Positions 25,304 through 33,428 of a DNA stretch of 64,000 nt are shown one piece after another (within the stretch, counting starts at the first letter, position 1; each line of letters opens with the position of its first letter). A program made the translations under genes and the position numbers. The notes under the pieces are model-generated. The model saw only the letters and a list, made by a program, of their open reading frames with translations. It ran no database searches and was not told the DNA's origin. Origin of the DNA: Streptomyces sp. SID8374 (lineage in GTDB: Bacteria > Actinomycetota > Actinomycetes > Streptomycetales > Streptomycetaceae); the NCBI RefSeq assembly GCF_009865135.1, contig NZ_WWGH01000002.1:2294001-2358000 (forward strand), in the 5' to 3' direction.

Positions 25304-25498
25304 TCAGGAGCGCGGCGGCCCGTCCTGGCCGCGCTCCGTGCCGAACTGCTGCCTCAGCTTGTCCTGGGCGGTGTCGACCTGGCCGCTGTACTTGCCCTTG
25401 GTCCGGTCGTCGACCATGTCTCCCGCTTTGTCGATGCCCTTGCCTGCCTGGTCCTCGTGGCCCTTGAGCATCTTCTTGATCTTGTCCAGTGCGGACAT
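25304..25498 (-). CDS. MT0933-like antitoxin-family small protein
   Basis: A 64-residue hydrophilic, helical protein: MSALDKIKKMLKGHEDQAGKG, then DKAGDMVDDRTKGKYSGQVDTAQDKLRQQFG. This pattern is that of the MT0933/Rv0909-like antitoxin family, which also resembles CsbD stress proteins in its repeated DKAG/K-G-Q units. GGAGGATCAGGC precedes the ATG at 25498. No toxin gene (such as an SRPBCC Rv0910-type toxin) is adjacent, so the antitoxin name is by family only; a stress-protein role is equally possible. Confidence 0.8.
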   Translation of the reverse strand: MSALDKIKKMLKGHEDQAGKGIDKAGDMVDDRTKGKYSGQVDTAQDKLRQQFGTERGQDGPPRS

Positions 25499-25655
25499 GC
25501 CTGATCCTCCTCGCTCCGTGCCCCCCACCCATCAAGGGTCACCGCACCCGGCCCGGTCCGCATCCCCGAGGGGGCCGAGGTGTCCGCACGGTGGACGGGA
25601 AGTGTGAAGCCGCGCCGGCTGGGCAGATACCGGTCACCTGGAGGAGGTGGTGGCC

Positions 25656-25754
25656 ATGGGCCGCATCCGCATCGTTGTCCGTCGACCCCCGCCCCCGTCC
25701 GGGCCGCCCCCGCTCGACCTGCGCACCCCCTCCGGCCGGCCGCTGCCGTACTGA
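25656..25754 (+). CDS. Candidate proline-rich micro-protein (32 aa)
   Basis: A 32-codon reading frame starting ATG GGC CGC with GGAGGAGG 8 bases upstream, a near-ideal ribosome site. The peptide begins MGRIRIVVRRPPPPSG and is rich in Pro and Arg. It fills most of the 302-base space between the antitoxin-like gene and the MASE1 gene. No signal peptide. I do not recognise it; the strong ribosome site is the only support, so it may be chance. Confidence 0.35.
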   Translation: MGRIRIVVRRPPPPSGPPPLDLRTPSGRPLPY

Positions 25755-25800
25755 CCGGAGGACGGCCGCCCGCCACCGCTCACCGGGGCGCGGCGGAGCG

Positions 25801-26805
25801 TCACCGGCCGGAGTGCGGCGGCCCGTCGTCGTACCGCGCCGAAGGCGGTCCCGGCAGCGGGGCCAGCTGCTCCACCAGCGCCTCCAGCTCCACGACCGCG
25901 TTCTCCGTCTCATGGCGGATGTTCTGGTGCTCGGCGACGATCGCCCCGAGCAGCAGCGCCGTGAGCGCCACACAGCCGTTGAGCACGGTGAGGTTGGCCA
26001 TGATCTCCATCAGCGTGTGGCCGGCGAACGGCCCCAGCCCGTCCGTACCCGCGGTGATCGCCAGCACCGACACCACCAGGGCGCACGGCGCGCTGCCGGG
26101 GAGCTGGAACCGGAGCGCCGCCCAGATGATCACCGGGAACACCAGGTAGATCATGGAGAGCGAGCTACGGGTCGAGAAGATCCCCGCCACCACCACGACG
26201 ACCGCGAGCAGACAGGCCTCCGGCCACCGGTCGGACAGCCGGGGCCGCCGCACCCGGCTCAGCACCAGCAGCACGGGGGTGACCACGAGGACCCCCATGG
26301 CGTCCCCGGCCCACCAGGACGACCAGACCAGCCAGAACCGCCCCGGCGGCACCTTGTCGTCCAGCATCAGCGTCACGCTGCCGACCGTGGCACTGATCAG
26401 CATCCCGGCGAACGCGCCGAGGAAGACCAGACAGACCCCGTCCCGCAGCCGGGCCAGTTCGCTGCGGAAGCCGACCCTGCGCAGCAGCGCGTAGGCGGCC
26501 AGCGGCGCGAGCGTGTTGCCGAGCACGATGCCCAGCCGCGACACAGTGAACGCGTCACCGATGGCGGAGACCGTGAAGAGCGCGCCCAGGGCGATGCCCG
26601 GCCAGATCCGGCCCCCGAGGTACAGCAGGGCGGCGAGCGAGATGCCGGTGGGCGGCCAGAGCGGGGTGACCACCGCGCCGTCCACCACCACCTGGCGCGT
26701 CAGCCCGAGCCGCCCCGACAGGTAGTAGGCGCCGGCCACCCCCAGGACCTGCGCCACGTACACGGCCCCACGTCTGGCTTCCTTGCTGCGGATCACAGCA
26801 CTCAT
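25801..26805 (-). CDS. MASE1-domain integral membrane sensor without output domain
   Basis: A 334-residue protein with about eight to ten membrane helices covering residues 15-295. VTPLWPPTGISLAALLYLGGRIWPGIALGALF and WWAGDAMGVLVVTPVLL are the hallmark segments of MASE1 sensory domains. In most bacteria MASE1 is fused to a histidine kinase, GGDEF or SpoIIE domain; here only a short coiled segment (HETENAVVELEALVEQLAPL) and a disordered tail follow. The gene is 57 bases downstream of a PP2C phosphatase gene on the same strand, which could supply the missing output in trans. The ligand is unknown. Confidence 0.85.
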   Translation of the reverse strand: MSAVIRSKEARRGAVYVAQVLGVAGAYYLSGRLGLTRQVVVDGAVVTPLWPPTGISLAALLYLGGRIWPGIALGALFTVSAIGDAFTVSRLGIVLGNTLAPLAAYALLRRVGFRSELARLRDGVCLVFLGAFAGMLISATVGSVTLMLDDKVPPGRFWLVWSSWWAGDAMGVLVVTPVLLVLSRVRRPRLSDRWPEACLLAVVVVVAGIFSTRSSLSMIYLVFPVIIWAALRFQLPGSAPCALVVSVLAITAGTDGLGPFAGHTLMEIMANLTVLNGCVALTALLLGAIVAEHQNIRHETENAVVELEALVEQLAPLPGPPSARYDDGPPHSGR

Positions 26806-26862
26806 CAGACACCGACCGTGCGGACGGGGCAGCCGGTGACACGCGCCCTTGAGCCCTCGGCG

Positions 26863-27690
26863 TCAGCGCGCCCGGGCCGGGGCGTGCCGCAGGACCAGTA
26901 CCGCCGCGTCGTCCTCGTGGCCCGTCAGCTCCGCCGCCCCGAGGACCCCGTCGGCCAGCGCTTCCGCGCTCTCCCCGGCATGCGCTGCGACCAGCTGGCG
27001 CACCCGTTCGAGACCGTCCTCGATCAGCAGCGACGGGCCCTCTACGACACCGTCGGTGAGCAGCACGATCGCGCCGTCCGTGTCCAGGGTCCGCCGGGTG
27101 ACCGGATACCGCTCGCCCGTCTGGATGCCCAGCGGCAGGCCTCCCGGGTCCTCCGTGACGCCCGACCGGCCGTCCACCGTCGCCCACACACTGGCCACAT
27201 GCCCGGCCCGCGCACTGTGCAGCTCCCAGGTGTGCGGATCCAGCCGCAGGAACGTACAGGTCGCGAAGAGGCCGGAGTCCACCGAGAGCAGGAGGTCGTT
27301 GGTCCGGCCCATCACCTCGCCCGGGTCGGAGACCGTACCCGCGATCGCCCGCATCGCTATGCGGACCTGCCCCATGAAGGCGGCCGCCTCCACGTCGTGG
27401 CCCTGCACATCACCGATCGCGAACCCCAGGGCGCCGTCCGCCAGCGCGAAACCGTCGTACCAGTCACCGCCGATGTCCAGGCCGTCACGGGCGGGCGCGT
27501 ACCGCGCCGCGGACTGGATGCCGGGGAGGTCAGGAAGGGTCGCCGGAAGCATGTCGCGCTGAAGGGCCTGCGCGAGTTCCACTCTGGCCTGGTGGAATTC
27601 CACCTCCCGCCGAGCGCGGGCGGTGAGGCTCTGCAACGTGGTGAGCAGGTCCTCGGCGCTAACTGAGCGGGGAGTCCGACGCCGGTTCAT
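26863..27690 (-). CDS. PP2C/SpoIIE-family protein phosphatase
   Basis: A 275-residue phosphatase. A short N-terminal helix (LLTTLQSLTARARREVEFHQARVELAQALQ) precedes the SpoIIE domain with ARDGLDIGGDWYDGFALADG, FAIGDVQGHDVEAAAFMGQVR and IVLLTDGVVEG, the metal-binding aspartates of RsbU/SpoIIE-type PP2C enzymes. Such proteins dephosphorylate anti-anti-sigma (STAS) factors. There is no sensor domain of its own; the adjacent MASE1 gene downstream could provide input. The ATG at 27690 is the first start in frame. Confidence 0.9.
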   Translation of the reverse strand: MNRRRTPRSVSAEDLLTTLQSLTARARREVEFHQARVELAQALQRDMLPATLPDLPGIQSAARYAPARDGLDIGGDWYDGFALADGALGFAIGDVQGHDVEAAAFMGQVRIAMRAIAGTVSDPGEVMGRTNDLLLSVDSGLFATCTFLRLDPHTWELHSARAGHVASVWATVDGRSGVTEDPGGLPLGIQTGERYPVTRRTLDTDGAIVLLTDGVVEGPSLLIEDGLERVRQLVAAHAGESAEALADGVLGAAELTGHEDDAAVLVLRHAPARAR

Positions 27691-27835
27691 TGGCTGCTCC
27701 GCGGTGCGTGAGTCCCTGAATCATATGGTGCACGCCTCGTGGCGGCGACTTCGCCGACGCCGGGGCACCCCCGCCGGATGGCCGGATGGCCCCGCACGCC
27801 GGGCCGTTGTCAGTGGCCGGTGGGATGCTGCCTGC

Positions 27836-28105
27836 ATGGACGAGCTGATGAGGCAGCGGCGGGTGTACGGCACCGACCACGACGACCCGCACCCGGGCCC
27901 GAGGCCGGGCCACGACTACCGGGAGCTGGTCGGCGGCCCGCTCGACGGGCTGCTCCTGGACGTCACCGGCTGGAGCGACGAGGTCCTGCGCGAGGGGGTC
28001 CGGCTGGTCACGGAGATAGGCGCCTACGGACCGGGCGGCCGCGCGGAGTACGGGCCCCGCTCGATCGACGGCCACCAGTGGGACTGGCGGGGAGACGTCC
28101 GCTAG
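27836..28105 (+). CDS. Small hypothetical protein (89 aa)
   Basis: An 89-residue protein that I do not recognise: MDELMRQRRVYGTDHDDPHPG, then HDYRELVGGPLDGLLLDVTG, ending in GHQWDWRGDVR. It is acidic and His/Asp-rich at the N-terminus, with no signal or membrane segment. The YRELVGGPLDGLLLDVTGW segment looks like a folded strand-helix unit. It lies 146 bases from the divergent phosphatase gene. The ribosome site is weak. Confidence 0.55.
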   Translation: MDELMRQRRVYGTDHDDPHPGPRPGHDYRELVGGPLDGLLLDVTGWSDEVLREGVRLVTEIGAYGPGGRAEYGPRSIDGHQWDWRGDVR

Positions 28106-28219
28106 GAGGGGGCCGGAGCCCGCTCCGGGGGCGCGGCAGCGCGCGTGCCCCGGCGGACGGCGACGGAGGGGCGGGGGAGGGGGACGGGGGCGTCGCGCCG
28201 TCCGATAGGTTCTCCGGTC

Positions 28220-29698
28220 ATGTGGGCTTTGAGCGCCGTCGGATACCGTCGGCTGGGTGCGGCAGCCGCCCTTGCGACCGCCGTGGGCGGCTGGATCTCC
28301 GGAAAACTGCCGGCCCACGACCCCTGGGGCCTGTGGACCGACCACGGCTCCACCGCGCGCACGGCCGCCGCCGTCCTCGCCTACGCCGGACTCACCGTGC
28401 TCGTCGTCGCCTGGTGGCAGTACGGCAGAACCGCCTCCTCCGTACGCGAGACGCTCACCACCCTCGCCTGGTGGACGGCACCGTTCCTGCTCACGCCCCC
28501 GCTCTACAGCGCCGACGTCTACAGCTACATCGCCCAGGGCGCCATGGTCGTCGAGGGCCACGACGTCTACACCGTCGGCCCTTCCAGCCTGGACCCCGCC
28601 GGGATCGGCGGCGACGCGGCGGCGAGCGTCGGTCACCACTGGCGCGACACCCCGGCCCCGTACGGCCCCCTCTTCCTCCTGCTGTCCGCCGCCGTCGCCA
28701 GGACGACCGGCGGCACCATCGTCCCCGCCGTCCTCGCGATGCGGCTCATCGCGCTCGCCTCCCTGGTCCTCATCGTCTGGGCCCTGCGCCGACTGGCCCG
28801 GGAGCACGGCACCAGCGAGAGCCGCGCCCTGTGGCTGGGGGCGCTCAACCCGCTCCTGCTCATGCACGTCGTCGGGGGCATGCACAACGACGGCCTGATG
28901 ATCGGCCTCATGCTGGCCGGGCTCGCGCTCGCGCTGCGCGGCCGCTGGGTGGCCGGCAGCGCCCTCGTCGGGCTCGCGATGATGGTCAAGTCCCCGGCCG
29001 CCGTATCGCTGCTGTTCATCGGCGTGATGGTGTACGCCTCCGCCACCGGGCCTCAGTTGCGGCGCTGGGCCAAGGGGCTCCTCGCGCCCGGCCTCGTCGC
29101 CTGCGCGGTCGCCGGATCGGCGACCCTGATCAGCGGCACCGGCTTCGGCTGGCTCAGGACCCAGGGAGTCGCCGGCAACATCCACACAGCGCTCTCCGTC
29201 GTCAGCGACCTCGGCCTTGGCCTCGGCGAACTGGGGCGCCTGCTCATGGGCACCGACCCCGAACCGGTCAAGACTGCCGTGCAGAACCTCGGCCTGGCCG
29301 CGGCGGTCGCCGTGATCCTCGTCCTGGCATGGAGGTCGAAGAACGGCCACCTGCCACCGGTCCACGCCCTGGGCCTGGGACTGCTGGCACTGGTCGTCCT
29401 CTCGCCCATGGTGCAGCCCTGGTACCTCCTGTGGGGGCTCGCGGTCGTGGCCGCCACCCAGCAGTACGGCCGCGTCCCCACGGTCCTGATCGTGCTGTCG
29501 GCGGCCCTCGTGTACGAGACCCACCCCACCGGCGCCACCCCGCCCTACGGGTTCGCCCTCGCCGGGATCGCGGCGCTCCTCGCCACTCTCGCCGTCCGCC
29601 GCGCCCCCTTCCATCCGGAAGCCGCACCCGTCCCCGGACCACGCACCGGCGACCTGGACGCCCCGCTGAGCACCGAGGCCCCGCAGGCCACCCCGTAG
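28220..29698 (+). CDS. mptB: Polyprenol-phosphomannose-dependent alpha-1,6-mannosyltransferase (MptB-like)
   Basis: A 492-residue integral membrane protein with about 12-13 helices. Conserved GT-C features: LLTPPLYSADVYSYIAQGAMVVEGHDVYTVGP with the acidic Asp in the first large loop, WRDTPAPYGPLFL, and WLGALNPLLLMHVVGGMHNDGLMIG, which match MptB of mycobacteria and corynebacteria. MptB adds mannose from polyprenol-phosphomannose to early lipomannan outside the membrane. Streptomycetes lack LAM but have MptB homologues of unknown substrate. A GTG at 28145 would add 25 residues; the ATG at 28220 better fits the first helix. Confidence 0.82.
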   Translation: MWALSAVGYRRLGAAAALATAVGGWISGKLPAHDPWGLWTDHGSTARTAAAVLAYAGLTVLVVAWWQYGRTASSVRETLTTLAWWTAPFLLTPPLYSADVYSYIAQGAMVVEGHDVYTVGPSSLDPAGIGGDAAASVGHHWRDTPAPYGPLFLLLSAAVARTTGGTIVPAVLAMRLIALASLVLIVWALRRLAREHGTSESRALWLGALNPLLLMHVVGGMHNDGLMIGLMLAGLALALRGRWVAGSALVGLAMMVKSPAAVSLLFIGVMVYASATGPQLRRWAKGLLAPGLVACAVAGSATLISGTGFGWLRTQGVAGNIHTALSVVSDLGLGLGELGRLLMGTDPEPVKTAVQNLGLAAAVAVILVLAWRSKNGHLPPVHALGLGLLALVVLSPMVQPWYLLWGLAVVAATQQYGRVPTVLIVLSAALVYETHPTGATPPYGFALAGIAALLATLAVRRAPFHPEAAPVPGPRTGDLDAPLSTEAPQATP

Positions 29699-30009
29699 AT
29701 AATCCCTCGACGCCCTGAGCGGACCTCCGCTACGCTGATCGCGTCCTGTTGTCTCCGATAGAGGTGGACGTTGCGCATCTGAGGTCCGCGATCATCACGC
29801 GGTACGGCCTGGCCCGTACACCGGTCACGACGCTGTCGGCATGTCTGCCGCCCGTGACTCCCGCGTGGATGCGACCTCGGTGCTGAGCCGTCCCTCACCT
29901 TCGCAGGACTGTTCTCCCCACCACTCTCCGGCCCCCCGAGCCGGGTCGCCGCGTGCTGTTCGCATACGAAGCCCCCCGTTCCTCCCGCTTCCGACTGCGA
30001 GAACCCACC
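29699..30009 (+). promoter_or_regulatory. Long structured leader of the ABC-F gene with mutually exclusive pairings
   Basis: A 311-base non-coding stretch before the ABC-F gene. GCGGACCTC (29719-29727) can pair with GAGGTCCGC (29781-29789), and GATCGCG (29737-29743) can pair with CGCGATC (29787-29793). The right-hand partners overlap, so the two helices exclude each other. A 40-codon uORF (29764) and a ribosome-like GAGG at 29761 with the TTG-CGC-ATC-TGA triplet peptide lie here too. A -10-like TACGCT at 29731-29736 is another reading. This is the layout expected for attenuation control of ribosome-protection ABC-F genes, but it is not demonstrated. Confidence 0.5.
29764..29886 (+). CDS. Candidate upstream ORF (40 aa) in the ABC-F leader
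   Basis: A 40-codon frame from GTG 29764 to TGA 29884-29886, reading VDVAHLRSAIITRYGLARTP then ending in MRPRC. GC-skewed third positions look coding-like. The GTG overlaps the likely ribosome site (GAGG at 29761), so initiation there is doubtful; a 3-codon frame (TTG at 29771) is the other candidate. Leader peptides of this kind sense ribosome stalling upstream of antibiotic-resistance ABC-F genes. Confidence 0.3.
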   Translation: MDVAHLRSAIITRYGLARTPVTTLSACLPPVTPAWMRPRC

Positions 30010-31677
30010 ATGAGCCATCCCACCGCGCCCAGCGCCTCCGTGGCCGTCTCCAACCTCACCTTCCGGTGGCCCGACGGCACCACCCTCTTCGACGGGCTCT
30101 CCCTCACCGTCCCCCGGGGCCGCACCGGCCTGGTCGGCGCCAACGGCACCGGCAAGTCGACCCTGCTGCGCCTGCTCGCCGGGCCCCTGCGCCCCTCGGA
30201 GGGGTCCGTCACCGTGGGCGGAAACCTCGCCCACCTCCCGCAGAACATCACCCTGGACACGGACCTGCGCGTCGACGGGGCCCTCGGCATCGCCGAGCGG
30301 CGGGCCGCCCTGCGCGCCATCGAGTCCGGCGACGTACGGGAGGAGCACTTCGAGACGGTCGGCGACGACTGGGACGTCGAGGAACGCGCCCTGGCCACCC
30401 TCGGCTCCCTCGGACTCGGCGCCGTCGGACTGGACCGCACGGTGGGCCAGCTGTCCGGCGGCGAGACCGTCCTGCTGCGGCTGGCGGCCCTGCTGCTGGA
30501 GCGCCCCGACGTCCTGCTCCTGGACGAGCCCACCAACAACCTCGACCTGTTCGCCCGCCGCAGGCTCTACGACGCCGTCGACTCCTGGCGTACCGGCATC
30601 CTCATCGTCGTCAGCCACGACCGGGAGCTGCTGGAACGGGTCGACCGCATCGCCGAACTGCGCTCGGGCTCGGTGAGCTGGTACGGCGGTGGCTGGTCCG
30701 CCTACCAGGAGGCCCTGGCCACCCAGCAGGAAGCGGCCGGCCGGATGCTGCGCTCCGCCGAGGCCGACGTACGGCGCCAGCAGCGCGAGCTGGAGGAGAC
30801 CCGGATCAAGGTGGCCCGCCGCCAGCGTCACGACAAGAAGCTGGACGGCCAGCGCAAGGCCCCGCGCATCGTCGCAGGGGAGCGCAAGCGCTCGGCCCAG
30901 GAGTCCGGGGACCGGCTGCGCGGGCTGCACGAGGACCGCCTCGACGAGGCCCTCGAGCGCCGGGAGGAGGCGGCCGAAGCCGTCCGCCGCGACGCCGAGA
31001 TCAAGGTGAGCCTGCCCCACACCGCCGTACCCGCGGGCCGCACCGTCCTGACCGTACGGGAGCTGGGCCTGCCCTACGGGCGGCTGCGCGAGGGCAGCCT
31101 CCAGGTCAAGGGCCCCGAACGCATCGCCCTGGTCGGCCGCAACGGGGCGGGCAAGACGACCCTGCTGCGCACGCTCACCGGGGAGCTCGCACCGACCTCC
31201 GGCGAGGCCACGGCCTCGGTGCCGCTGAAGTTCCTCCCGCAGCGCCTCGACGTCCTCGACGACACCCTGAGCGTCGCCGCGAACGTCGCCCGCACGGCCC
31301 CCGGCACCACCGACAACCAGATCAGGTCCCAGCTCGCCCGGTTCCTCTTCAAAGGCGCCCGGGCGGAGCAGCCTGCGGGCACCCTCTCGGGCGGCGAACG
31401 CTTCCGGGCCGCCCTCGCGGCGACGATGCTCGCCGCCCCCGCCCCGCAGCTGCTCCTGCTGGACGAGCCGACGAACAACCTCGACCTGGCCAGCGTGCGG
31501 CAGCTGACGAGCGCCCTGGAGTCCTACGAGGGCGCCCTCGTCATCGCCGGCCACGACCTGCCGTTCCTGGAGTCCGTGGGGATCACCCGCTGGATCCTGC
31601 TGGACGACGAGCTGCGGGAGACCGACGCGGAGGAGGTACGTGAGCTGTTCGGCAGCCCCGAGTCCGCCCCGGCGTGA
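30010..31677 (+). CDS. ABC-F family ATP-binding protein (ribosome-protection/translation-factor type)
   Basis: A 555-residue protein with two ABC modules and no membrane helix. First module: GANGTGKST Walker A, LSGGET signature, LLLDEPTNNLD Walker B. Linker (about residues 225-345) is a charged coiled helix rich in Arg and Gln (RQQRELEETRIKVARRQRH). Second module: GRNGAGKTT, LSGGERFRAALAAT, LLLDEPTNNLD. The duplicated EQ2/ABC-F arrangement with LDEPTNNLDL marks the ABC-F family, which act on the ribosome; some protect against antibiotics. The ATG at 30010 is the family start, without a good ribosome site, and an in-frame ATG at 29953 is less likely. A long leader suggests attenuation. Confidence 0.88.
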   Translation: MSHPTAPSASVAVSNLTFRWPDGTTLFDGLSLTVPRGRTGLVGANGTGKSTLLRLLAGPLRPSEGSVTVGGNLAHLPQNITLDTDLRVDGALGIAERRAALRAIESGDVREEHFETVGDDWDVEERALATLGSLGLGAVGLDRTVGQLSGGETVLLRLAALLLERPDVLLLDEPTNNLDLFARRRLYDAVDSWRTGILIVVSHDRELLERVDRIAELRSGSVSWYGGGWSAYQEALATQQEAAGRMLRSAEADVRRQQRELEETRIKVARRQRHDKKLDGQRKAPRIVAGERKRSAQESGDRLRGLHEDRLDEALERREEAAEAVRRDAEIKVSLPHTAVPAGRTVLTVRELGLPYGRLREGSLQVKGPERIALVGRNGAGKTTLLRTLTGELAPTSGEATASVPLKFLPQRLDVLDDTLSVAANVARTAPGTTDNQIRSQLARFLFKGARAEQPAGTLSGGERFRAALAATMLAAPAPQLLLLDEPTNNLDLASVRQLTSALESYEGALVIAGHDLPFLESVGITRWILLDDELRETDAEEVRELFGSPESAPA

Positions 31678-31711
31678 CCCGGGCGCGGTGCACCGGGCGT
31701 ACGGGGCGTGG

Positions 31712-31936
31712 TCAGGCCGCCTCGTAGCGGTGGGCCCGTCCGCCCCGCCATTCCACCCAGACCGGGTTGTCGAGGATCCGGTCCGCCTCTTCGAGGCCGG
31801 CCTCGCTCAGGAACACGATGACGTCGTGGTCGCTGTGGGCCAGCCCGAGTATCTCGTCCCGGCCTTCGTAGTGCACGGTCACCCGGCGGCCGCCCGAGGG
31901 GGTCGGCCGGTGGATGACGATCGGGGGATTTGCCAT
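31712..31936 (-). CDS. Small hypothetical protein (74 aa)
   Basis: A 74-residue protein of unknown function: MANPPIVIHRPTPSGGRRVTV, then HYEGRDEILGLAHSDHDVIVFLSEAGL and DNPVWVEWRGGRAHRYE. It looks like a small alpha/beta domain without signal or membrane segment. AGGGTGGAGCC precedes the ATG. It converges with the ABC-F gene. Confidence 0.6.
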   Translation of the reverse strand: MANPPIVIHRPTPSGGRRVTVHYEGRDEILGLAHSDHDVIVFLSEAGLEEADRILDNPVWVEWRGGRAHRYEAA

Positions 31937-32052
31937 GGCTCCACCCTGCGACGAGCCCCGCCCCCTCGCATCCCCGCCCCGGCCACTCCCTGGGTGTGAC
32001 GGGGACGGGTCCGGAACGGCGGTCCCCCTTCCGGGAGGCGGAACGGGGACCC

Positions 32053-32685
32053 TCACCGCCCGGCGGGGCCGATTTCCACCGTTGTGGTGACGCGCACCAG
32101 CGACGGGGCGCGCGGGGCGGAGCCGAACCCGAAGGCGACCGGTGGATCGAGGGGAGTGAGCGGCCCCAGGTCCGCCCCGTCCAGCACGGCCTCGGCGGCC
32201 AGGACGGGCCGCAGGTCCCGCGCCCCGTACCACTCCCGCCGCCCAGGGCCCGCGCGCCCCAGAGTGCGTACGCCGGGCATCAGCAGCCGGGCCGGAACAT
32301 CGCACAGCGCGGCCCAGAGCGGGCTGCGGACGAGCGGGGAGGGCACGGCGGAGAGCAGCCTGCCGAGTGCGGTCCGGCGTCCCGCGTGCAGCCGCAGGCG
32401 CAGCGGCCCCGCCTCGACGACCCAGACGTGCCCGGAGACCGATACGGAGCCGGTGACGGACACCGGGACCACCTCGGTCCGGTCGAAGCGGTAGGTGGCG
32501 GCGACGAAGTCCGCGATCTGCTGCGACGGCGCCAGCAGGACCCGCTCGCCGTCGGCGTACTCGACCATGACGTCGCTGAACGCCCCGAACGGCGAACGCG
32601 GCCAGTGCCCGACCACCAGCCGGACGCCCGAGGCGGTCCCCACCCCGGCGATCCAGCCGTCGAACCGCAACCGCTCGCCCGCCAC
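32053..32685 (-). CDS. Hypothetical protein (210 aa)
   Basis: A 210-residue protein that I do not recognise. The sequence alternates strands and loops: LRFDGWIAGVGTASGVRLVVGHWP, FSDVMVEYADGERVLLAPSQQIADFVAATYRF, VTGSVSVSGHVWVVEAGPLRLRLHAG. A C-terminal half contains REWYGARDLRPVLAAEAVLDG. No signal peptide or membrane helix. GTG start at 32685; it lies 6 bases past the stop of the Sua5-like gene, so the two are probably one operon, which hints at a role near tRNA modification or nothing related. Confidence 0.65.
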   Translation of the reverse strand: MAGERLRFDGWIAGVGTASGVRLVVGHWPRSPFGAFSDVMVEYADGERVLLAPSQQIADFVAATYRFDRTEVVPVSVTGSVSVSGHVWVVEAGPLRLRLHAGRRTALGRLLSAVPSPLVRSPLWAALCDVPARLLMPGVRTLGRAGPGRREWYGARDLRPVLAAEAVLDGADLGPLTPLDPPVAFGFGSAPRAPSLVRVTTTVEIGPAGR

Positions 32686-32691
32686 GGCCGC

Positions 32692-33312
32692 CTACTCGAA
32701 CCGCGACGGGTCGCCGGCGCCCCGCCGTACGATCTCCGGCTCTTCACCGGAGAAGTCGATCACCGTGGTCGGCTCGGTGCCGCAGTCGCCCGAGTCGATG
32801 ACGGCGTCCACCTCGTGGTCCAGCCGCTCCTTGATCTCCCAGCCCTGCGTCAGCGGCTCCTCCTCGTCCGGCAGCAGCAGAGTGCTGGACAGCAGCGGCT
32901 CGCCCAGCTCGGCGACCAGCGCCTGGGTCACGACATGGTCGGGGATGCGGACGCCCACCGTCTTCTTCTTCGGGTGCAGCAGCTGGCGGGGCACCTCCTT
33001 CGTCGCCGGGAGGATGAAGGTGTAGCTGCCGGGCGTGGCCGCCTTCACCGCGCGGAACACGTCGTTGTCGACGCGGACGAACTGCGCCAGCTGCGCGAAG
33101 TCGTGGCACACCAGCGTGAAGTGGTGGCGGTCGTCGAGGTTGCGGATCGACCGGATCCGGGCGATGCCGTCGCGGTTGCCCAGCTGGCAGCCCAGCGCGT
33201 AACAGGAATCGGTCGGATACGCGACGAGCGCACCGGAACGGATGCTGTCGACCACCGTGCCGATGGTGCGCGGCTGGGGATTCTCGGGGTGCACGTCGAA
33301 ATACTTGGCCAT
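32692..33312 (-). CDS. Sua5/YciO/YrdC-family protein (L-threonylcarbamoyladenylate synthase-like)
   Basis: A 206-residue protein of the YrdC fold. Motifs: SGALVAYPTDSCYALGCQLGN, a helix (GIARIRSIRNLDDRHHFTLVCHDF), PGSYTFILPATKEVP, KKKTVGVRIPDH, and SGDCGTEPTTVIDFSGEEPEIVRRG at the end. This is closest to the YciO branch rather than to TsaC proper, so the known reaction of TsaC (threonylcarbamoyl-AMP from Thr, bicarbonate and ATP for t6A) is not certain. The usual Streptomyces tsaC-like gene lies elsewhere in most genomes. Start ATG at 33312. Confidence 0.88.
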   Translation of the reverse strand: MAKYFDVHPENPQPRTIGTVVDSIRSGALVAYPTDSCYALGCQLGNRDGIARIRSIRNLDDRHHFTLVCHDFAQLAQFVRVDNDVFRAVKAATPGSYTFILPATKEVPRQLLHPKKKTVGVRIPDHVVTQALVAELGEPLLSSTLLLPDEEEPLTQGWEIKERLDHEVDAVIDSGDCGTEPTTVIDFSGEEPEIVRRGAGDPSRFE

Positions 33313-33358
33313 CCGCCGAGCTTACGTGCTCGGAAGCGGCCCGTCCGGACAGTGCGGA

Positions 33359-33388
33359 GGAGGCGGCCCGGTACACCGGGCCGCCTCC
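33359..33388 (-). terminator. Terminator hairpin after the CNNM/CBS operon
   Basis: GGAGGCGGCCCGGT (33359-33372) pairs with ACCGGGCCGCCTCC (33375-33388), separated by two bases; the helix will in practice open by a few pairs at the loop. It lies 40 bases past the stop at 33429. Confidence 0.7.
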
Positions 33389-33428
33389 CTTTACCGCTTC
33401 CGTACGGTCAGATACTGCCTTCGTAAGG

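Noticed and set aside
25304..25498. Calling a complete toxin-antitoxin pair for the MT0933-like protein.
   Set aside because: No toxin gene is adjacent in either direction.
22622..25504. A 960-codon plus-strand frame opposite the FUSC and sigma/CAP genes.
   Set aside because: It crosses two genuine genes and terminators and encodes only low-complexity Arg/Gly/Pro sequence.
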